NCBI RefSeq assembly: GCF_021390675.1
Contig: NZ_JAJEJV010000004.1
Location: 3,844,001 to 3,908,000, forward strand
Direction of reading: 5' to 3'
Length of the DNA: 64,000 nucleotides
Source: Dyella sp. 2HG41-7
GTDB lineage: Bacteria; Pseudomonadota; Gammaproteobacteria; Xanthomonadales; Rhodanobacteraceae
How positions within the stretch are numbered: the first letter of the stretch is position 1; every line of letters starts with the position of its first letter. Below are positions 62,943 through 64,000 of this stretch, piece after piece. Below the pieces are notes generated by a model that was given only the letters and a program-made list of their open reading frames with translations, was not told the DNA's origin and did not search any database. The position numbers and the translations under genes are program-made.

Positions 62943-64000
62943 ATGTCTTCTTCCAACGCGATCCGCCGCGATGTGGGCCCGTTTGCCCTCATGCTGACCG
63001 GCCTAGGTTCGATCATCGGCTCCGGCTGGCTGTTCGGCGCATGGAAGGCGGCAGGTTTGGCCGGTCCCGGCGCCGTGTGGGCGTGGGTGCTGGGCGCGGC
63101 GATCATCATGACCATCGCGCTCACCTATGCCGAACTCGGCGCGATGTTTCCCGAATCCGGCGGCATGGTGCGTTACGGCCATTACTCGCACGGTTCGCTC
63201 GTCGGTTTTATTGCCGCCTGGGCGAACTGGATCGCGATCGTGTCGGTGATTCCGGTGGAAGCCGAAGCATCGGTGCAATACATGGCCTCGTGGCCGTGGC
63301 AGTGGGCGCAGGATCTGTATCACGTCACCAACGGCGTGGGCGAGTTGAGTCACACCGGTCTGTCGATTGCGGCCGTGTTGGTAATCATCTACTTCCTGCT
63401 TAATTTCTGGAGCGTGAAGTTGTTTGCGCATTCGAACACGGCGATCACCGTGTTCAAGTTGATCGTGCCGGCGGCAACGGGCTTGGCGCTGATTGCCAGC
63501 GGCTTCCATCCGGAAAATTTCTCGGTAGGCATTCATGGCGATCGTCACGCCATCGACTTTGCTGCGGTGCTGACGGCGGTCGCGACGGCAGGCATCGTTT
63601 TCAGCTTCAACGGTTTTCAGAGTCCGGTAAATCTTGCCGGCGAAGCGCACAATCCGGGGCGCAGCATTCCGTTCGCGGTGATCGGTTCGATCTTGCTGGC
63701 GACCGTGGTGTATGTGATTTTGCAGGTCGCCTATCTCGGCGCCGTACCGCAAGACTTGTTGGCCAAAGCAGGCTGGCACGGCATTAATTTCCGCTCGCCG
63801 TTCGCGGAGCTCGCGATTATCGTCAATCTGCATTGGCTGGCGATGCTGCTTTACGTGGATGCGTTTATCAGCCCGAGCGGCACGGGCATGACGTATACCG
63901 CCACCACGGCGCGCATGATCTACGGTATGGAGCGCAACGGCACGATGCCCAAAGTCTTCGGTCGCGTGCATCCGAAATGGGGCGTGCCGCGCGCGGCGAT
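62943..64000 (+). CDS. APC-family amino acid permease, partial (3' end outside window)
   Basis: The first 352 codons of an inner-membrane transporter, cut by the window end. ATG 62943 follows GGAG six bases upstream. Helix 1 has the APC motif LTGLGSIIGSGWLFGAW; helix 3 follows LTYAELGAMFPESGGMVRYGHYSHGS, and later SFNGFQSPVNLAGEAHNPGRSIPFAV. About nine helices are in the window. The substrate is not identifiable. Divergent from metF, which is not necessarily meaningful. Confidence 0.9.
   Translation, partial: MSSSNAIRRDVGPFALMLTGLGSIIGSGWLFGAWKAAGLAGPGAVWAWVLGAAIIMTIALTYAELGAMFPESGGMVRYGHYSHGSLVGFIAAWANWIAIVSVIPVEAEASVQYMASWPWQWAQDLYHVTNGVGELSHTGLSIAAVLVIIYFLLNFWSVKLFAHSNTAITVFKLIVPAATGLALIASGFHPENFSVGIHGDRHAIDFAAVLTAVATAGIVFSFNGFQSPVNLAGEAHNPGRSIPFAVIGSILLATVVYVILQVAYLGAVPQDLLAKAGWHGINFRSPFAELAIIVNLHWLAMLLYVDAFISPSGTGMTYTATTARMIYGMERNGTMPKVFGRVHPKWGVPRAA

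Noticed and set aside
1-64000. CRISPR arrays, prophage, insertion sequences, tRNA or rRNA genes
   Set aside because: No regularly spaced direct repeats, transposase, integrase, phage structural genes, or tRNA cloverleaf/T-loop sequences were recognised on either strand.

Overview
The window (GC-rich, about 60 percent by eye) looks like a chromosomal segment of a Xanthomonadales/Lysobacterales gammaproteobacterium, most likely of the Rhodanobacteraceae (Dyella, Luteibacter or Frateuria type). This is inferred from the gene content: a bifunctional XanB-type enzyme next to an rml operon, S53 acid peptidases, a LexA-ImuA-ImuB-DnaE2 mutasome operon, cyoABCD, and REP-like interspersed palindromes. 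No plasmid, phage, insertion-sequence, CRISPR, tRNA or rRNA genes were recognised.

Layout. 1-10714: two sedolisin-type (S53) secreted peptidases on the minus strand flank a plus-strand operon for nucleotide sugars (rmlB-rmlA-rmlC-rmlD-xanB, with ATGA overlaps) and a secreted phosphoesterase. 11341-16566: a minus-strand cell-surface-signalling operon in which a VirK/DUF535 gene precedes a FecI-type sigma factor, a FecR-type anti-sigma factor and a TonB-dependent transducer-receptor. 16771-23294: an RND efflux operon (MFP, permease, OprM-type lipoprotein) divergent from a TetR regulator, with palindromes between them. 23303-28309: SURF1 and cyoABCD terminal oxidase. 28696-33395: an MFS transporter, ahpC, ahpF and an exported RidA-like protein. 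33442-44005: a minus-strand nitrate assimilation operon, in transcription order narK, nirB, nirD, an FAD electron-transfer protein, nasA, cysG, hemD. 44307-49828: glmS, a CBS-domain cystathionine beta-synthase-like enzyme, a YdcH protein and two coiled-coil envelope proteins. 49913-53741: pilU, maiA (minus), pgk and a HAD phosphatase. 53766-60236: the SOS mutagenesis operon lexA-imuA-imuB-dnaE2, extended by an AlkB-family gene. 60307-64000: ilvE, a small exported protein, metF and a truncated APC-family permease.

How the parts work together. The rml and xanB products make dTDP-L-rhamnose and GDP-mannose for surface polysaccharide. The nitrate operon covers uptake, both reduction steps and the siroheme needed by NirB. 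In the SOS operon a LexA-type repressor heads its own mutagenic polymerase cassette, under a near-ideal palindrome that covers the lexA ribosome binding site. AhpC/AhpF form a two-component peroxidase.

The least ordinary features are the VirK gene inside the sigma/anti-sigma operon, the AlkB gene at the end of the mutasome operon, a REP element that supplies the translated C-terminus of ImuA, two copies of an 82-base repeat in opposite orientation about 15 kb apart, and several palindromes placed over start codons or operators. I found no convincing wholly new multi-gene system. Start sites were chosen from ribosome binding sites, overlaps and family lengths. All functional calls rest on reading motifs by eye.
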